This document shows, piece by piece, positions 20,201 through 28,353 of a DNA stretch of 64,000 bases. Every line of letters starts with the position of its first letter. Positions within the stretch are counted from its first letter, which is position 1. Where the stretch lies: contig NZ_BMIV01000006.1 of the NCBI RefSeq assembly GCF_014642735.1, forward strand, positions 151,623-215,622. Reading direction: 5' to 3'. The translations under genes were made by a program, and so were the position numbers. The notes under the pieces are model-generated. The model was not told where the DNA came from. It did no database searches and worked only from the letters and a program-made list of their open reading frames with translations. This DNA is from Paracoccus acridae. Lineage in GTDB: Bacteria; Pseudomonadota; Alphaproteobacteria; Rhodobacterales; Rhodobacteraceae.

Positions 20201-20308
20201 CTGTTCCGCCGCCTCGGCCTCGCCGAAGCCCATTGCCCCGAGCGATGTCGCCGCAACCCCCGCACCCGCAAGCCGTAGGAAGCCGCGGCGCGAAAGGTCG
20301 ATATTCAT
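17219..20308 (-). CDS. fdnG: Formate dehydrogenase alpha subunit, selenoprotein (UGA = Sec at codon 200)
   Basis: 1029 codons read through one in-frame TGA (19711-19709). The start at 20308 follows AGGAGGGG and gives a twin-arginine signal ([12 protein letters not shown]) with cleavage near EAEAAEQ. A [4Fe-4S] site (CPYCSVACG) follows. Residues around the TGA (FDNQARV-Sec-HGPTVSS, then [14 protein letters not shown]) align with the Sec site of E. coli FdnG. The large C-terminal part contains the molybdopterin-dinucleotide domains ([14 protein letters not shown], the C-terminal MopB-type domain). It oxidises periplasmic formate to CO2. First gene of the fdnGHI-fdhE-selABC operon. Confidence 0.95.
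19681..19711 (-). promoter_or_regulatory. Selenocysteine UGA codon and candidate bacterial SECIS hairpin
   Basis: The TGA is at 19711-19709. Immediately downstream on the minus strand GGCCC (19705-19701) can pair with GGGCC (19685-19681), leaving a 15-base apical region that contains GGTGTCC. Bacterial SECIS elements sit directly after UGA and display a G-U bearing apical loop for SelB. The fold was drawn by eye. Confidence 0.6.
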
Positions 20309-20450
20309 GAGACCCCTCCTGCTGCCTGTCATGAAATGAGATAGGTACATGACCACCTTTGCTTTTCAGGCAGGCAAAAGTCAAGGAGGGCAGGGTTGTG
20401 GACGCAGGATCGTGACCCCGCGGCAGGGTGCGGCAAGGTGCCGCATCCGC

Positions 20451-20533
20451 TGGTGCGCGGCGAGGGACTCGAACCCCCACGCCGAAGCGGTTGGACCTAA
20501 ACCAACTGCGTCTACCAATTCCGCCAGCCGCGC
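20451..20533 (-). tRNA. tRNA-Leu (anticodon TAG)
   Basis: Acceptor GCGCGGC pairs with GCCGCGC; the anticodon stem GTTGG/CCAAC encloses TTTAGGT giving TAG; the variable arm is long (class II), and the T arm has GGGTTCGAGTCCC. Discriminator A and CCA are encoded at the 3' end (20451). Confidence 0.95.
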
Positions 20534-20568
20534 ACTGACGCACCCATAAGGCAGGACGGGCGACGCGG

Positions 20569-21483
20569 TCAACGGGTCATCGCGATGGCGATCTGCGCCG
20601 CAAGGCGGGCGTTGTTCAGGACCAGTTCGATGTTGGAGGCCAGCGAACGGCCATCGGTCAGTTCGAAGATGCGCTGCAGCAGGAAGGGCGTGACCTCCTT
20701 TGCGGCGATGTGCCGGTCCTGGGCTTCGGACAGGGCCTGTTCGATGAAGGGGCCGATCACGTCGGCGGTGATCTCGGATTCGCGGGGGATCGGGTTGGCG
20801 ACAAGCTGGCCGCCCTTCAGGCCCAGGCGTGCGCGCATGGCGGCCGCGGCGGCGATCTGGTCCGCGCTGTCCATGCGCAGGGGCGCCTTGATGCCGCTGG
20901 ACCGCGACCAGAAGGCGGGCAGTTCGTCCTGGCCAAAGGCGATCACGGGAACGCCCAGGGTTTCCAGCACCTCCCATGTCTTGGACAGGTCCAGGATCGC
21001 CTTGGCCCCGGCGGCCACGACCGTCACCGGGGTCTGCGCCAGTTCCTGCAGGTCGGCCGAGATGTCGAAGCTGCTTTCCGCCCCGCGATGCACGCCGCCG
21101 ATGCCGCCGGTGGCAAAGACCCGGATGCCCGCCAGATGCGCGCAGATCATGGTGGCCGCGACCGTGGTGGCCCCCGTGCGGCCATTTGCCAGGCAGACGG
21201 CCAGGTCGGCGCGCGACAGCTTCATGGCCTGGTCCGAGGGCGTCTGTGCCAGGGCTTCCAGCGCATCGTCGGTCAGCCCGACATGGATTTGCCCGCCCAT
21301 CACGGCGATGGTGGCGGGGGTCGCGCCGTTGTCGCGGATCACCTGTTCGACCTGTCGCGCCATTTCCAGGTTCTGGGGATAGGGCATCCCGTGGGTGATG
21401 ATCGTCGATTCAAGCGCGACGACCGGGCGGCCCGCCGCAAGCGCGTCTTCGACTTCGGGCGAAAAGGTCAGGGGGGCACTCAT
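20569..21483 (-). CDS. psuG: Pseudouridine-5'-phosphate glycosidase
   Basis: 304 residues. The PsuG/IndA signatures are present: VVALESTIITHGMPYPQN near residue 20, GVHRGAESSFDISADL, and AILDLSKTWEVLETLGVPV. The enzyme cleaves pseudouridine 5'-phosphate reversibly to uracil and ribose 5-phosphate using a catalytic lysine and a Mn2+ ion. The ATG overlaps the psuK stop (ATGA). With the upstream kinase it forms the full salvage pathway for pseudouridine released from RNA turnover. Confidence 0.94.
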   Translation of the reverse strand: MSAPLTFSPEVEDALAAGRPVVALESTIITHGMPYPQNLEMARQVEQVIRDNGATPATIAVMGGQIHVGLTDDALEALAQTPSDQAMKLSRADLAVCLANGRTGATTVAATMICAHLAGIRVFATGGIGGVHRGAESSFDISADLQELAQTPVTVVAAGAKAILDLSKTWEVLETLGVPVIAFGQDELPAFWSRSSGIKAPLRMDSADQIAAAAAMRARLGLKGGQLVANPIPRESEITADVIGPFIEQALSEAQDRHIAAKEVTPFLLQRIFELTDGRSLASNIELVLNNARLAAQIAIAMTR

Positions 21484-22400
21484 GGAACGTCCTTTCCGGA
21501 AACATGCGCGGCGGCGGCATCCACCGCCTGGCGCAGGGCCGCGTCGCGCGGCTGGTGGTTCAGTTCGGCGGCAAGATGTGCCGCCAGGAAGCAGTCGCCC
21601 GCGCCGGTGACGCGGGCCACGGTGACAGGTGGCGGGGCGAAGGTCAGGGTGGGCGCGCCCGCCATGGCCTCGGCCACCGGGCGGGGTCCGTCCGTGACCA
21701 GCACGCGGGCCGCGCCGCGCGCCACCACGCCCTGCGCGGCGGTCGCGGCATCGGGGCAGGCACGCCCGGCCAGGATCTCGGCTTCCAGGCGGTTCAGGTA
21801 GAAGCAGCCGCGCCGGGCGGCGATCAGCGGTTCCAGCCGTTCGGCCTTGCCGGGGCTGGCGGGCACCACGCGCAGGTCGGCGGCGGCCAGGCGGGGGTCG
21901 CGGGCGATGGCGGCCAGCAGATCCTCGGTCAGGTTCCCGTCCAGGACGACCGGCGCGGTCCAGCCGGACAGCGCGCCGTCCAGGGCCGCCAGGATCGCGG
22001 TGCCCGCATCTTCAAGGCTGTGGACATCGGCGATGGCGGCGATCAGCCCCTCGCTGTCCTCGATGCCCATATAGGTGTCGGTGGGCAGGCCGGTGTCGCG
22101 GGCCAGATGATCGGTGACGACGCCCAGCCGCCGGGCTTCGGTCACCAGGACCTCGCCTTCCGGGTCGCGGCCGACGGCGGACAGCACGGCGGGGCGCAGG
22201 CCCCAGCGGGCCAGCGCGACCGCCACGTTCAGCGCCACCCCGCCGGGGATGTGGCGGATGCGGCCCGGCACATCGGCGCCCGGCGCCATGCGGCGCGGCG
22301 CGCGGCCGATCACGTCCCACAGCATCGCGCCGATGCACAGGATGTCGGGGCGCGCCGGATACTGGACCCGATCCTGGGCCTGATCCTGGGGGTCGGTCAT
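21480..22400 (-). CDS. psuK: Pseudouridine kinase, PfkB family
   Basis: 306 residues. PfkB-family motifs: the N-terminal IPGGVALNVAVALARWG (sugar-binding glycines) and the C-terminal ATP/anion-hole motif RVTGAGDCFLAAHLA with the catalytic Asp. Assignment to pseudouridine kinase rests on its overlap with psuG (ATGA). It phosphorylates pseudouridine at the 5'-OH. The ATG overlaps the stop of an ArsR-type regulator in the same way, so all three genes are likely one transcript. Confidence 0.88.
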   Translation of the reverse strand: MTDPQDQAQDRVQYPARPDILCIGAMLWDVIGRAPRRMAPGADVPGRIRHIPGGVALNVAVALARWGLRPAVLSAVGRDPEGEVLVTEARRLGVVTDHLARDTGLPTDTYMGIEDSEGLIAAIADVHSLEDAGTAILAALDGALSGWTAPVVLDGNLTEDLLAAIARDPRLAAADLRVVPASPGKAERLEPLIAARRGCFYLNRLEAEILAGRACPDAATAAQGVVARGAARVLVTDGPRPVAEAMAGAPTLTFAPPPVTVARVTGAGDCFLAAHLAAELNHQPRDAALRQAVDAAAAHVSGKDVP

Positions 22401-22750
22401 TCGCGGGTCCAGCTTTGCATCTCGGCTTCCAGAAAGCGTTCGAAATCGTCCAGGTCAACAGGATCGAACTGCCCGAAGCCGCCCATCCAGACGGATGCCG
22501 CGCGCATCCCCTCGGGGTCCAGCTTGCACCAGGTGATCCGGCCCCGCCGCTCCTGCCGGATCAGGCCCGCCGCCGCAAGGACCGACAGGTGCTTGGAAAT
22601 CGCGGCCAGACTCATGTCGAAGGGCGCCGCGACGTCGCTGACGGCCATGTCGTCCTCCAGCAGCATCGACAGCACCCGCCGCCGCGTGGGATCGGCCAGG
22701 GCCGCGAAGATCAGGTCCAGCGGGTCGGGCGAGGGGGTGTCCATGCCCAT
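22397..22750 (-). CDS. ArsR/SmtB-type winged-helix regulator of the psu operon
   Basis: 117 residues from ATG 22750 (a second ATG at 22744 is equally possible). The HTH core is LIFAALADPTRRRVLSML, then MAVSDVAAPFDMSLAAISKH, with the wing LIRQERRGRITW. No metal-binding CxC motif is seen, so it belongs to the non-metal ArsR group that includes SdpR-like and SRPBCC-linked regulators. It is the first gene of the psu operon and probably autoregulates it through repeats at 22869-22895. The inducer may be a nucleoside or its phosphate (inference). Confidence 0.85.
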   Translation of the reverse strand: MGMDTPSPDPLDLIFAALADPTRRRVLSMLLEDDMAVSDVAAPFDMSLAAISKHLSVLAAAGLIRQERRGRITWCKLDPEGMRAASVWMGGFGQFDPVDLDDFERFLEAEMQSWTRE

Positions 22751-22868
22751 CTCATGGCGCGGAATGGCGGGAATGGTCAACTGCGCGGTTGAACGTTCTG
22801 CGGCCGGGGCAGGGGCCAAGGGCCGGTCCTTCGGCAGGCCGATCAAGCAAAACCTTTGTTTGCCAGAT

Positions 22869-22895
22869 ACTTGCATGATCAAGTCACTTGCTTGA
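22869..22895. promoter_or_regulatory. Inverted-repeat operator candidate between psu and atp operons
   Basis: Half-sites ACTTG (22869), CAAGT (22880) and ACTTG (22886) alternate in orientation: a 16-bp palindrome ACTTG-N6-CAAGT overlaps an 11-bp palindrome CAAGT-C-ACTTG, followed by CTTGA. It lies 119 bases before the regulator start and overlaps the -35 of the atp promoter candidate. Confidence 0.5.
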
Positions 22896-22920
22896 CTCGG
22901 GCGGCGATCCCCCCTAGACA
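22892..22920 (+). promoter_or_regulatory. Sigma70-like promoter for the F0 operon
   Basis: TTGACT (22892-22897) and TAGACA (22915-22920) are separated by exactly 17 bases, 29 bases ahead of the atpI start. Confidence 0.55.
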
Positions 22921-22949
22921 GCGCCGCAACGAAGAACGGGGCATGACAG

Positions 22950-23297
22950 ATGGCCGAAGACCCCCGGAGCGATGTGGACAGGGAAGCGGATGCCGCCCGT
23001 CTGCGCGACCTGGAAGACCGGCTGTCCCGCCTGACCCGGAAGCCAGAGGCGAACATGCCGATGGCGGGCTATGACAAGGCGCATGTCGCCTGGCGCATGG
23101 TCACCGAAATCGTCGCGGGCATCATGCTGGGCGCCGGGATCGGATACGGGTTGGATTACGTGTTCGGCACTTTGCCGGTCATGCTGATCCTGTTCATACT
23201 TCTCGGCTTCGTGGCCGGCATCAAGGTGATGATGCGCACGGCGGCCGAGCTTGGCAGCAATTCCGGCAAGCCGCCGGGGACCGACGAGAGGGATTGA
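22950..23297 (+). CDS. atpI: ATP synthase assembly/accessory protein AtpI
   Basis: 115 residues. A charged cytoplasmic N-terminus (about 1-45) is followed by two membrane helices (about 52-72, [17 protein letters not shown], and 75-95, [17 protein letters not shown]). This matches the AtpI subfamily that heads F0 operons of alphaproteobacteria. AtpI helps c-ring assembly or Mg2+ handling and is not part of the final enzyme. It is the first gene after the promoter candidate; atpB begins two bases after its stop. Confidence 0.9.
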   Translation: MAEDPRSDVDREADAARLRDLEDRLSRLTRKPEANMPMAGYDKAHVAWRMVTEIVAGIMLGAGIGYGLDYVFGTLPVMLILFILLGFVAGIKVMMRTAAELGSNSGKPPGTDERD

Positions 23298-23299
23298 TC

Positions 23300-24055
23300 G
23301 TGGCGACCGAAGCGCATGGCGAGGCAACCGGCCTGTCTTTCCACCCGATGGACCAGTTCATCGTCCGCCCGCTGTTCGGCGACGGCCCGGTCCACTGGTA
23401 CACGCCCAGCAACGTGACGCTGTGGCTGTTCGCCATCATCCTGGCCACGCTGGCGCTGCTGGTGCTGGGCACGCGCGGCCGCGGCATCGTGCCGACCCGC
23501 ACCCAGTCGATCGCGGAACTGTCCTATGGCCTCGTGCACAAGATGGTCGGCGACATCGCGGGCAAGGACGGGCTGAAGTACTTTCCCTATATCATGACGC
23601 TGTTCATGTTCGTGTTGTTCGCGAACTTCCTGGGCCTGCTGCCCCTGGCCTTCACGGTCACCTCGCATATCGCGGTGACGGGCGTGCTGGCGCTGGCGGT
23701 GTTCCTGTCGGTGACGGCTATCGGCTTCATCAAGAACGGCGCGCATTTCCTGGACCTGTTCTGGGTCCGCTCGGCCCCCTTGGCGATCCGCCCGGTTCTG
23801 GCCGTGATCGAGGTGATCAGCTATTTCGTGCGCCCCGTCAGCCATTCCATCCGACTTGCAGGCAACATGATCGCCGGCCATGCCGTGATCAAGGTCTTTG
23901 CCGGTTTCGCAGCCATCGCAGCCGTGGCCCCGATTTCCATCATCGCGGTCGTGGGCATGTATGCCTTCGAAATCCTGGTGGCCTTCATCCAGGCCTATGT
24001 CTTCACCATCCTGACCTGCGTCTATCTGAAGGACGCGCTGCATCCGTCGCACTGA
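23300..24055 (+). CDS. atpB: F0F1 ATP synthase subunit a
   Basis: 251 residues from GTG 23300, preferred because GAGAGGG is eight bases upstream; a TTG at 23294 is the alternative. Several membrane helices are clear, and the essential arginine half-channel region reads [17 protein letters not shown]. The final helix is [20 protein letters not shown]. Subunit a forms the two proton half-channels against the c-ring. F1 genes are not in the window, as usual for Rhodobacteraceae. Confidence 0.95.
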   Translation: MATEAHGEATGLSFHPMDQFIVRPLFGDGPVHWYTPSNVTLWLFAIILATLALLVLGTRGRGIVPTRTQSIAELSYGLVHKMVGDIAGKDGLKYFPYIMTLFMFVLFANFLGLLPLAFTVTSHIAVTGVLALAVFLSVTAIGFIKNGAHFLDLFWVRSAPLAIRPVLAVIEVISYFVRPVSHSIRLAGNMIAGHAVIKVFAGFAAIAAVAPISIIAVVGMYAFEILVAFIQAYVFTILTCVYLKDALHPSH

Positions 24056-24113
24056 CGCCGGACGCACAGGTCATCAACCCAATCCACCACTTCCAACCGC
24101 AAGGAGCATCATC

Positions 24114-24350
24114 ATGGAAGGCAATATCGGAGAACTGGGCCAGTACATCGGCGTCGGCCTGACCGCCATCGGCATGGGCGGGGCCGCCATCGGTGTGGGC
24201 AACGTCGCCGGCAACTTCCTGTCGGGCGCGCTCCGCAACCCGTCGGCCGCCGCCGGCCAGACCGCCACGCTGTTCATCGGCATGGCCTTTGCCGAAGCCC
24301 TGGGGATCTTCTCGTTCCTCGTCGCGCTTCTGCTGATGTTCGCGGTCTGA
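24114..24350 (+). CDS. atpE: F0F1 ATP synthase subunit c
   Basis: 78 residues forming a helical hairpin: helix 1 is glycine-rich ([21 protein letters not shown]), the polar loop is R41-N42-P43, and helix 2 carries the proton-binding E61 ([11 protein letters not shown]). A strong AAGGAGC site precedes ATG 24114. Subunit c is needed in many copies per complex; a stable hairpin follows the stop and may aid the higher expression. Confidence 0.97.
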   Translation: MEGNIGELGQYIGVGLTAIGMGGAAIGVGNVAGNFLSGALRNPSAAAGQTATLFIGMAFAEALGIFSFLVALLLMFAV

Positions 24351-24370
24351 TCCTGCGCCATCCTTGCGGC

Positions 24371-24394
24371 GGGGTGGGGCTTCGGCTCCGCCCC
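24371..24394 (+). other. UUCG-capped hairpin between atpE and the b' gene
   Basis: A 10-bp stem (24371-24380 with 24385-24394; two G-U pairs) is closed by the extra-stable C(TTCG)G loop. No T run follows, so it is more likely an mRNA stabiliser or processing boundary than a terminator. Confidence 0.6.
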
Positions 24395-24424
24395 TTCGTG
24401 ACTGTCAGGGCCAAGGGGTAGGAC

Positions 24425-25015
24425 ATGATCAGCCTGTTGCAAGAGGCCGCCACCACCGCGGCCGAACATACCGAAAGCGTGGCGTCCTCCGTCGCGCATG
24501 GAGAGACCGAGACGACAACGGGCCTGCCCCAGTTGGATCTCTCGACCTTTGCGAACCAGATCTTCTGGCTGGTCGTCGCCATGGTCGTTCTTTACTGGGT
24601 CGTCGCCAAGATCGCGCTGCCGCGCATCGGCGCCGTCCTGTCGGACCGCCAGGGCGCCATGACCGGCGACCTGATGGCCGCCGAGGAATTCAAGCTGAAG
24701 GCCAAGGAAGCCGAGGCCGCCTATGATAAGGCGCTTGCCGATGCCCGGGCCGAGGCGAACAAGATCGTCGCCGCGAACCGTGCGGAAATCCAGAAGGAAC
24801 TGGATGCCGCCATCGCCCATGCCGATGCCGAGATTTCGGCGCGCGGCGCGGAGTCGGAAAAGCGCATCCGCGAGATCCGCGATTCCGCCGATGTCGATGC
24901 GCGAGAGGTCGCCCGCGACGTTGCCGCCGAACTGGTGCGCAGCTTTGGCGGGACGGTCGATCAGGCCGCTGTCGATCAGGCTGTGGACAGCCGCATGAAA
25001 GGGGCCCTGCAATGA
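24425..25015 (+). CDS. atpX: F0F1 ATP synthase subunit b' (second b-type subunit)
   Basis: 196 residues. An N-terminal extension of about 38 residues precedes one membrane helix (about 44-64, [19 protein letters not shown]), then a long charged helix (about 80-180) that builds the peripheral stalk. Photosynthetic bacteria and alphaproteobacteria carry b and b' as a heterodimer. The stop overlaps the atpF start (ATGA), which would keep the two subunits at equal levels. Confidence 0.93.
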   Translation: MISLLQEAATTAAEHTESVASSVAHGETETTTGLPQLDLSTFANQIFWLVVAMVVLYWVVAKIALPRIGAVLSDRQGAMTGDLMAAEEFKLKAKEAEAAYDKALADARAEANKIVAANRAEIQKELDAAIAHADAEISARGAESEKRIREIRDSADVDAREVARDVAAELVRSFGGTVDQAAVDQAVDSRMKGALQ

Positions 25016-25572
25016 AGAAACTTGCCGTCATTGCCGCCACCGGGCTGAGCGCCGGACCGGCCTTTGCCGCGACGGGTCCGTTCTTCTCGCTGCGGAACAC
25101 GGACTTCATCGTCCTGGTCTCATTCCTGGCCTTTGTCGGGGTGCTGCTTTACTTCAAGGTTCCCTCGCGGATCGGGGCGCTGCTGGACAGCCGCGCCGCC
25201 GGCATCCGCCGCGACCTGGACGAGGCCAAGCGCCTTCGCGAGGAAGCGCAGGAAATCTATGCCAGCTATGAACGCCGGCAGCGCGAAGTGGCGGGTCAGG
25301 CCGACCAGATCGTCGCCAATGCCAAGCGCGAGGCCGAGGCCCAGGCCGCCAAGGCCAAGGCCGACCTGAAATCCTCGATCGAACGGCGCCTGAAGGCGGC
25401 CGAGGATCAGATCGCCAGTGCCGAGGCCGATGCTGTGCGTGCCGTGCGCGACCGCGCGGTGCAGGCGGCGATCGCCGCGGCGTCCAGCCTGCTGGCGCAG
25501 CAGGTCGGCGCAGGACAGCGGTCCGCAGGGATCGACGAAGCCATCGACGACGTGGCGCGCCGGTTGAACTGA
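25012..25572 (+). CDS. atpF: F0F1 ATP synthase subunit b
   Basis: 186 residues. The N-terminus looks like a cleavable or buried signal segment ([20 protein letters not shown]), followed by the membrane helix [19 protein letters not shown] and a long Ala/Glu/Arg-rich stalk helix. It pairs with b' to form the stator that holds F1. It is the last gene of the operon and is followed by a strong terminator. Its start overlaps the b' stop. Confidence 0.94.
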   Translation: MKKLAVIAATGLSAGPAFAATGPFFSLRNTDFIVLVSFLAFVGVLLYFKVPSRIGALLDSRAAGIRRDLDEAKRLREEAQEIYASYERRQREVAGQADQIVANAKREAEAQAAKAKADLKSSIERRLKAAEDQIASAEADAVRAVRDRAVQAAIAAASSLLAQQVGAGQRSAGIDEAIDDVARRLN

Positions 25573-25594
25573 GATCGCAGGAACAGCAATTGCG

Positions 25595-25625
25595 AAAAAC
25601 CCCCGGTCGAAAGACCGGGGGTTTT
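25595..25625 (+). terminator. Rho-independent terminator after atpF
   Basis: A 10-bp perfect stem (25599-25608 with 25613-25622) is closed by a GAAA tetraloop and followed by a T run. Confidence 0.92.
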
Positions 25626-25656
25626 GCTTTGCCTGCGCGTTTCGTGCGGCTGACGG

Positions 25657-26325
25657 TCAGCGGGTCGGGCGGATCAGGATCTCGACCCGGCGGTTCTGCG
25701 CGCGGCCGGCGGCGGTGTCGTTGGAGGCGATGGGCTGGCTGAAGCCTGCCCCGCTGGCGATCAGGCGCTGCGGCGACACGCCCGCTGCGGACAGGATGCC
25801 CGCGACGGACTGGGCGCGGCGCTGCGACAGGTCGGCATTCAGCGCCGCGCTGCCGGTGTTGTCGGTGTGGCCCACGACCTCGACCCGGCTGTTGGGATAC
25901 TGGTTCAGGTTGCGCGCGACGGCATAAAGGTCGTTCTGCGCGGCGCCCGACACGGCGGCCGAGCCGGTGGCGAACAGGATCCCTTCGGGCATTACGACCT
26001 GCAGGTAGGAGCCGCGGTTGATGACCTGGATGTTCGGGTTCGACAGCGACTGCTGCAGCGCCTGCGCCTGGCGGTCGAGGATGTTGCCCGCGACGGCCCC
26101 GGCGATGCCGCCGACGATCGCGCCGCGCGCCGCGTCGCGGCCTTCGTTGTTGCTGTCGTCGTCGCGGGTCGCGCCCAGGACGGCCCCCACGGCGGCGCCG
26201 GCAAGTGCGCCTTGCTGCGTGCGGCTCATGCCGCTGGTGCCCGTGCCGGTGCCGTCCATGGGGGCGCAGGCGCCAAGTGCCACAAGGCCCCCGGCGGCGA
26301 GGAGAGAGGTGACGCGAAGGTTCAT
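25657..26325 (-). CDS. OmpA-family lipoprotein with glycine-zipper domain
   Basis: 222 residues from ATG 26325 (AAGGAA upstream; an ATG at 26340 would add five residues). A lipoprotein signal ends at lipobox LGAC. A glycine zipper follows (GALAGAAVGAVLGA and GAIVGGIAGAVAGNIL). The C-terminal OmpA domain (about 115-222) has the peptidoglycan-binding pattern VVGHTDNTGSAALNADLSQRRA and the Arg in NRRVEILIRP. It likely tethers the outer membrane to peptidoglycan. It resembles the YiaD/Pal-like group. Monocistronic, divergent from nth. Confidence 0.9.
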   Translation of the reverse strand: MNLRVTSLLAAGGLVALGACAPMDGTGTGTSGMSRTQQGALAGAAVGAVLGATRDDDSNNEGRDAARGAIVGGIAGAVAGNILDRQAQALQQSLSNPNIQVINRGSYLQVVMPEGILFATGSAAVSGAAQNDLYAVARNLNQYPNSRVEVVGHTDNTGSAALNADLSQRRAQSVAGILSAAGVSPQRLIASGAGFSQPIASNDTAAGRAQNRRVEILIRPTR

Positions 26326-26518
26326 GGGAGTTCCTTTCATGGTCTTGCGACGTGAACATGCGGCAAATTCGCATCTGCCGTCAAACGTGCGCGAAGCTGG
26401 CCCAGTTCCGGGCGAAAGGGAAGTCACGGCTGCGTGGAAGGCGTTGGAGTGGCGGAAAAACCCGCCCTTGCAGGCCGGGCTTGCATTGCTGTCCCGGGCC
26501 GGTCAAAAGCGTCGGGCC

Positions 26519-27181
26519 ATGGTCCAGCCCCGCCGCCTTGCCCCTCCCTTGCCCTTTGCCCAGCAGGTCGCGATCTTTTCGCGCCTGGCAAGCGCCAATC
26601 CGCAGCCGGTGACCGAGCTGGAGTTTTCCAACCCCTTCACGCTGGTCGTGGCCGTCGCCTTGTCGGCCCAGGCGACCGATGTGGGCGTGAACAAGGCTAC
26701 GCGCGGGCTGTTCGCCATCGCCGACACGCCGCAGAAGATGCTGGACCTGGGCCTTGAGGGCGTGACCGAGCATATCAAGACGATCGGCCTGTTCCGCCAG
26801 AAGGCCAAGAACGTCATCGCCCTGTCCCGCATCCTGGTCGAGGAATTCGGCGGCGAGGTTCCCGACAGCCGTGCCGCCCTGATGCGCCTGCCCGGCGTGG
26901 GGCGCAAGACCGCGAACGTGGTCCTGAACAGCGCCTTCGGCCATCCTGCGCAGGCGGTCGATACGCATATCTTCCGGGTGGGCAACCGCACCCGCATCGC
27001 CCCCGGCCGCGACGTGGACGAGGTCGAGCGCGCCATCGAGGACAACGTGCCCGCCCGCTTCCAGGACAATGCCCATCACTGGCTGATCCTGCATGGCCGA
27101 TACATCTGCCAGGCCCGGCGCCCGCGTTGCGCGGTCTGCCCCATCTACGACCTGTGCCCATACGAGGAGAAGACCGCATGA
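26519..27181 (+). CDS. nth: Endonuclease III, DNA glycosylase/AP lyase
   Basis: 220 residues. The helix-hairpin-helix LPGVGRKTANVVL carries the catalytic Lys, and the catalytic Asp is in AVDTHIFRV. The C-terminal iron-sulfur loop C-x6-C-x2-C-x5-C is complete (CQARRPRCAVCPIYDLC). It removes oxidised pyrimidines in base excision repair. ATG 26519 gives family length; the frame is open further upstream but without family similarity. The stop overlaps the next gene (ATGA). Confidence 0.96.
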   Translation: MVQPRRLAPPLPFAQQVAIFSRLASANPQPVTELEFSNPFTLVVAVALSAQATDVGVNKATRGLFAIADTPQKMLDLGLEGVTEHIKTIGLFRQKAKNVIALSRILVEEFGGEVPDSRAALMRLPGVGRKTANVVLNSAFGHPAQAVDTHIFRVGNRTRIAPGRDVDEVERAIEDNVPARFQDNAHHWLILHGRYICQARRPRCAVCPIYDLCPYEEKTA

Positions 27182-28191
27182 CCACCCCCTATGTGATCGG
27201 CATCGGCAATGCGGTGATGGACGTGATCTCGCCCGTGGCCGAGGACCGGCTGGCGGCGCTGGGGGTGCGGAAGGGCATCATGCAGCTGATCGAGCGCGAG
27301 CGGTCGGAATACCTGATGGCCGCGCAGGCGGACGATCACGGGCCGGGGCGCGCGCAGTCGAAGCTGGTGCCGGGCGGGTCGGTCGCCAACACGCTGGCGG
27401 GGATCGGGATGCTGGGGCTGCGGACGGCCTTTATCGGGCGGGTGGCGGACGATCCGCTGGGCCTGTCCTATGCCGAGCAGACCGAGGCGGCGGGGACGGT
27501 CTTCGTCAACCCGCCGGTCGCGGGCGAGCAGTTGCCGACATCGCGGAGCATCATCCTGGTCACGCCGGATGGCGAACGGTCGATGAACACCTATCTGGGG
27601 ATTTCCGCCGAACTGGGGCCGGACGACGTGAATCCATCCGTTTTTCAAGGGGCTGGATGGCTGTTCCTTGAAGGATACCTGTTCGACAAGCCCAAGGGGA
27701 AGGAGGCGTTCCTGAAGGCCGCGAAGTCCTGCCACGAGGCGGGCGGGCAGGCGGGGATCGCGCTGTCGGACCCGTTCTGCGTGGACCGCCATCGCGAGGA
27801 TTTCCGCCGCCTGGTGGCGGGGCCGATGGATTACGTCATCGGCAATGTCCATGAATGGACCTCGCTTTACCAGGTCACGGATCTGGAGGAGGCCCTGCGG
27901 CTGGCCCAGGCCGATTGCGGGACGGTGATCTGCACGCGGTCGGGCGAAGATGCGATCCTGATCCGCGACGGGGAACGGGTGAGCGCGCCGGTCCACCGCG
28001 TCGTGCCGGTGGATGCGACCGGGGCGGGGGACCAGTTCGCGGCGGGGCTGATCTATGGGCTGGCAACGGGTGCGCCGCTGGCGGTGGCGGGGCGGATGGG
28101 CTGCATCGCCGCGGCCGAGGCGATCGGGCATGTGGGGCCGCGGCCCGAGCGCGATCTGCGGGCGGATTTCAGGGCCGAGGGTCTGATCTGA
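27178..28191 (+). CDS. PfkB-family sugar/nucleoside kinase (adenosine kinase-like)
   Basis: 337 residues. N-terminal YVIGIGNAVMDVIS, the glycine pair PGGSVANTLAGIGML and the C-terminal DATGAGDQFAAGLIYG with the catalytic Asp define the ribokinase/PfkB family. It resembles the alphaproteobacterial proteins annotated as adenosine kinase, but the substrate is not proven by sequence. It is translationally coupled to nth (ATGA), an arrangement with no obvious functional link. A REP-like hairpin repeat follows the stop. Confidence 0.88.
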   Translation: MTTPYVIGIGNAVMDVISPVAEDRLAALGVRKGIMQLIERERSEYLMAAQADDHGPGRAQSKLVPGGSVANTLAGIGMLGLRTAFIGRVADDPLGLSYAEQTEAAGTVFVNPPVAGEQLPTSRSIILVTPDGERSMNTYLGISAELGPDDVNPSVFQGAGWLFLEGYLFDKPKGKEAFLKAAKSCHEAGGQAGIALSDPFCVDRHREDFRRLVAGPMDYVIGNVHEWTSLYQVTDLEEALRLAQADCGTVICTRSGEDAILIRDGERVSAPVHRVVPVDATGAGDQFAAGLIYGLATGAPLAVAGRMGCIAAAEAIGHVGPRPERDLRADFRAEGLI

Positions 28192-28208
28192 GTTTGCGTC
28201 CCGCGAAA

Positions 28209-28249
28209 GCCGGGGGCGCTTCGCCCCCCGGACCCCCCGAGGATATTTG
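28209..28249 (+). repeat. REP-like intergenic repeat, copy 1
   Basis: A 41-base unit starting GCCGGGGGCGCTTCGCCCCC and ending GAGGATATTTG contains a GC-rich inverted repeat. It differs at one position from the copy at 33356-33396. It follows the kinase stop, where it may act as a transcription or decay stop. Confidence 0.8.
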
Positions 28250-28353
28250 AGGTCCAATGCAAAGTGCCGCTGGTCGGCAGCCCCGGCGTTGCGCGGTTCT
28301 GCCGGCGCGTGTATCAGGTCTGCGACAGATTTGCAGTTTGAAGGACATTGCGG

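Noticed and set aside
17360..20278. A 972-codon open frame on the plus strand opposite fdnG
   Set aside because: It is the GC-bias mirror of fdnG. It has no family motifs and its residue mix (Arg/Gly/His/Gln-rich) is typical of antisense translation.
20421..20443. Hairpin TGCGGC/GCCGCA beside tRNA-Leu as a terminator
   Set aside because: Only a 6-bp stem and no T run on either strand.
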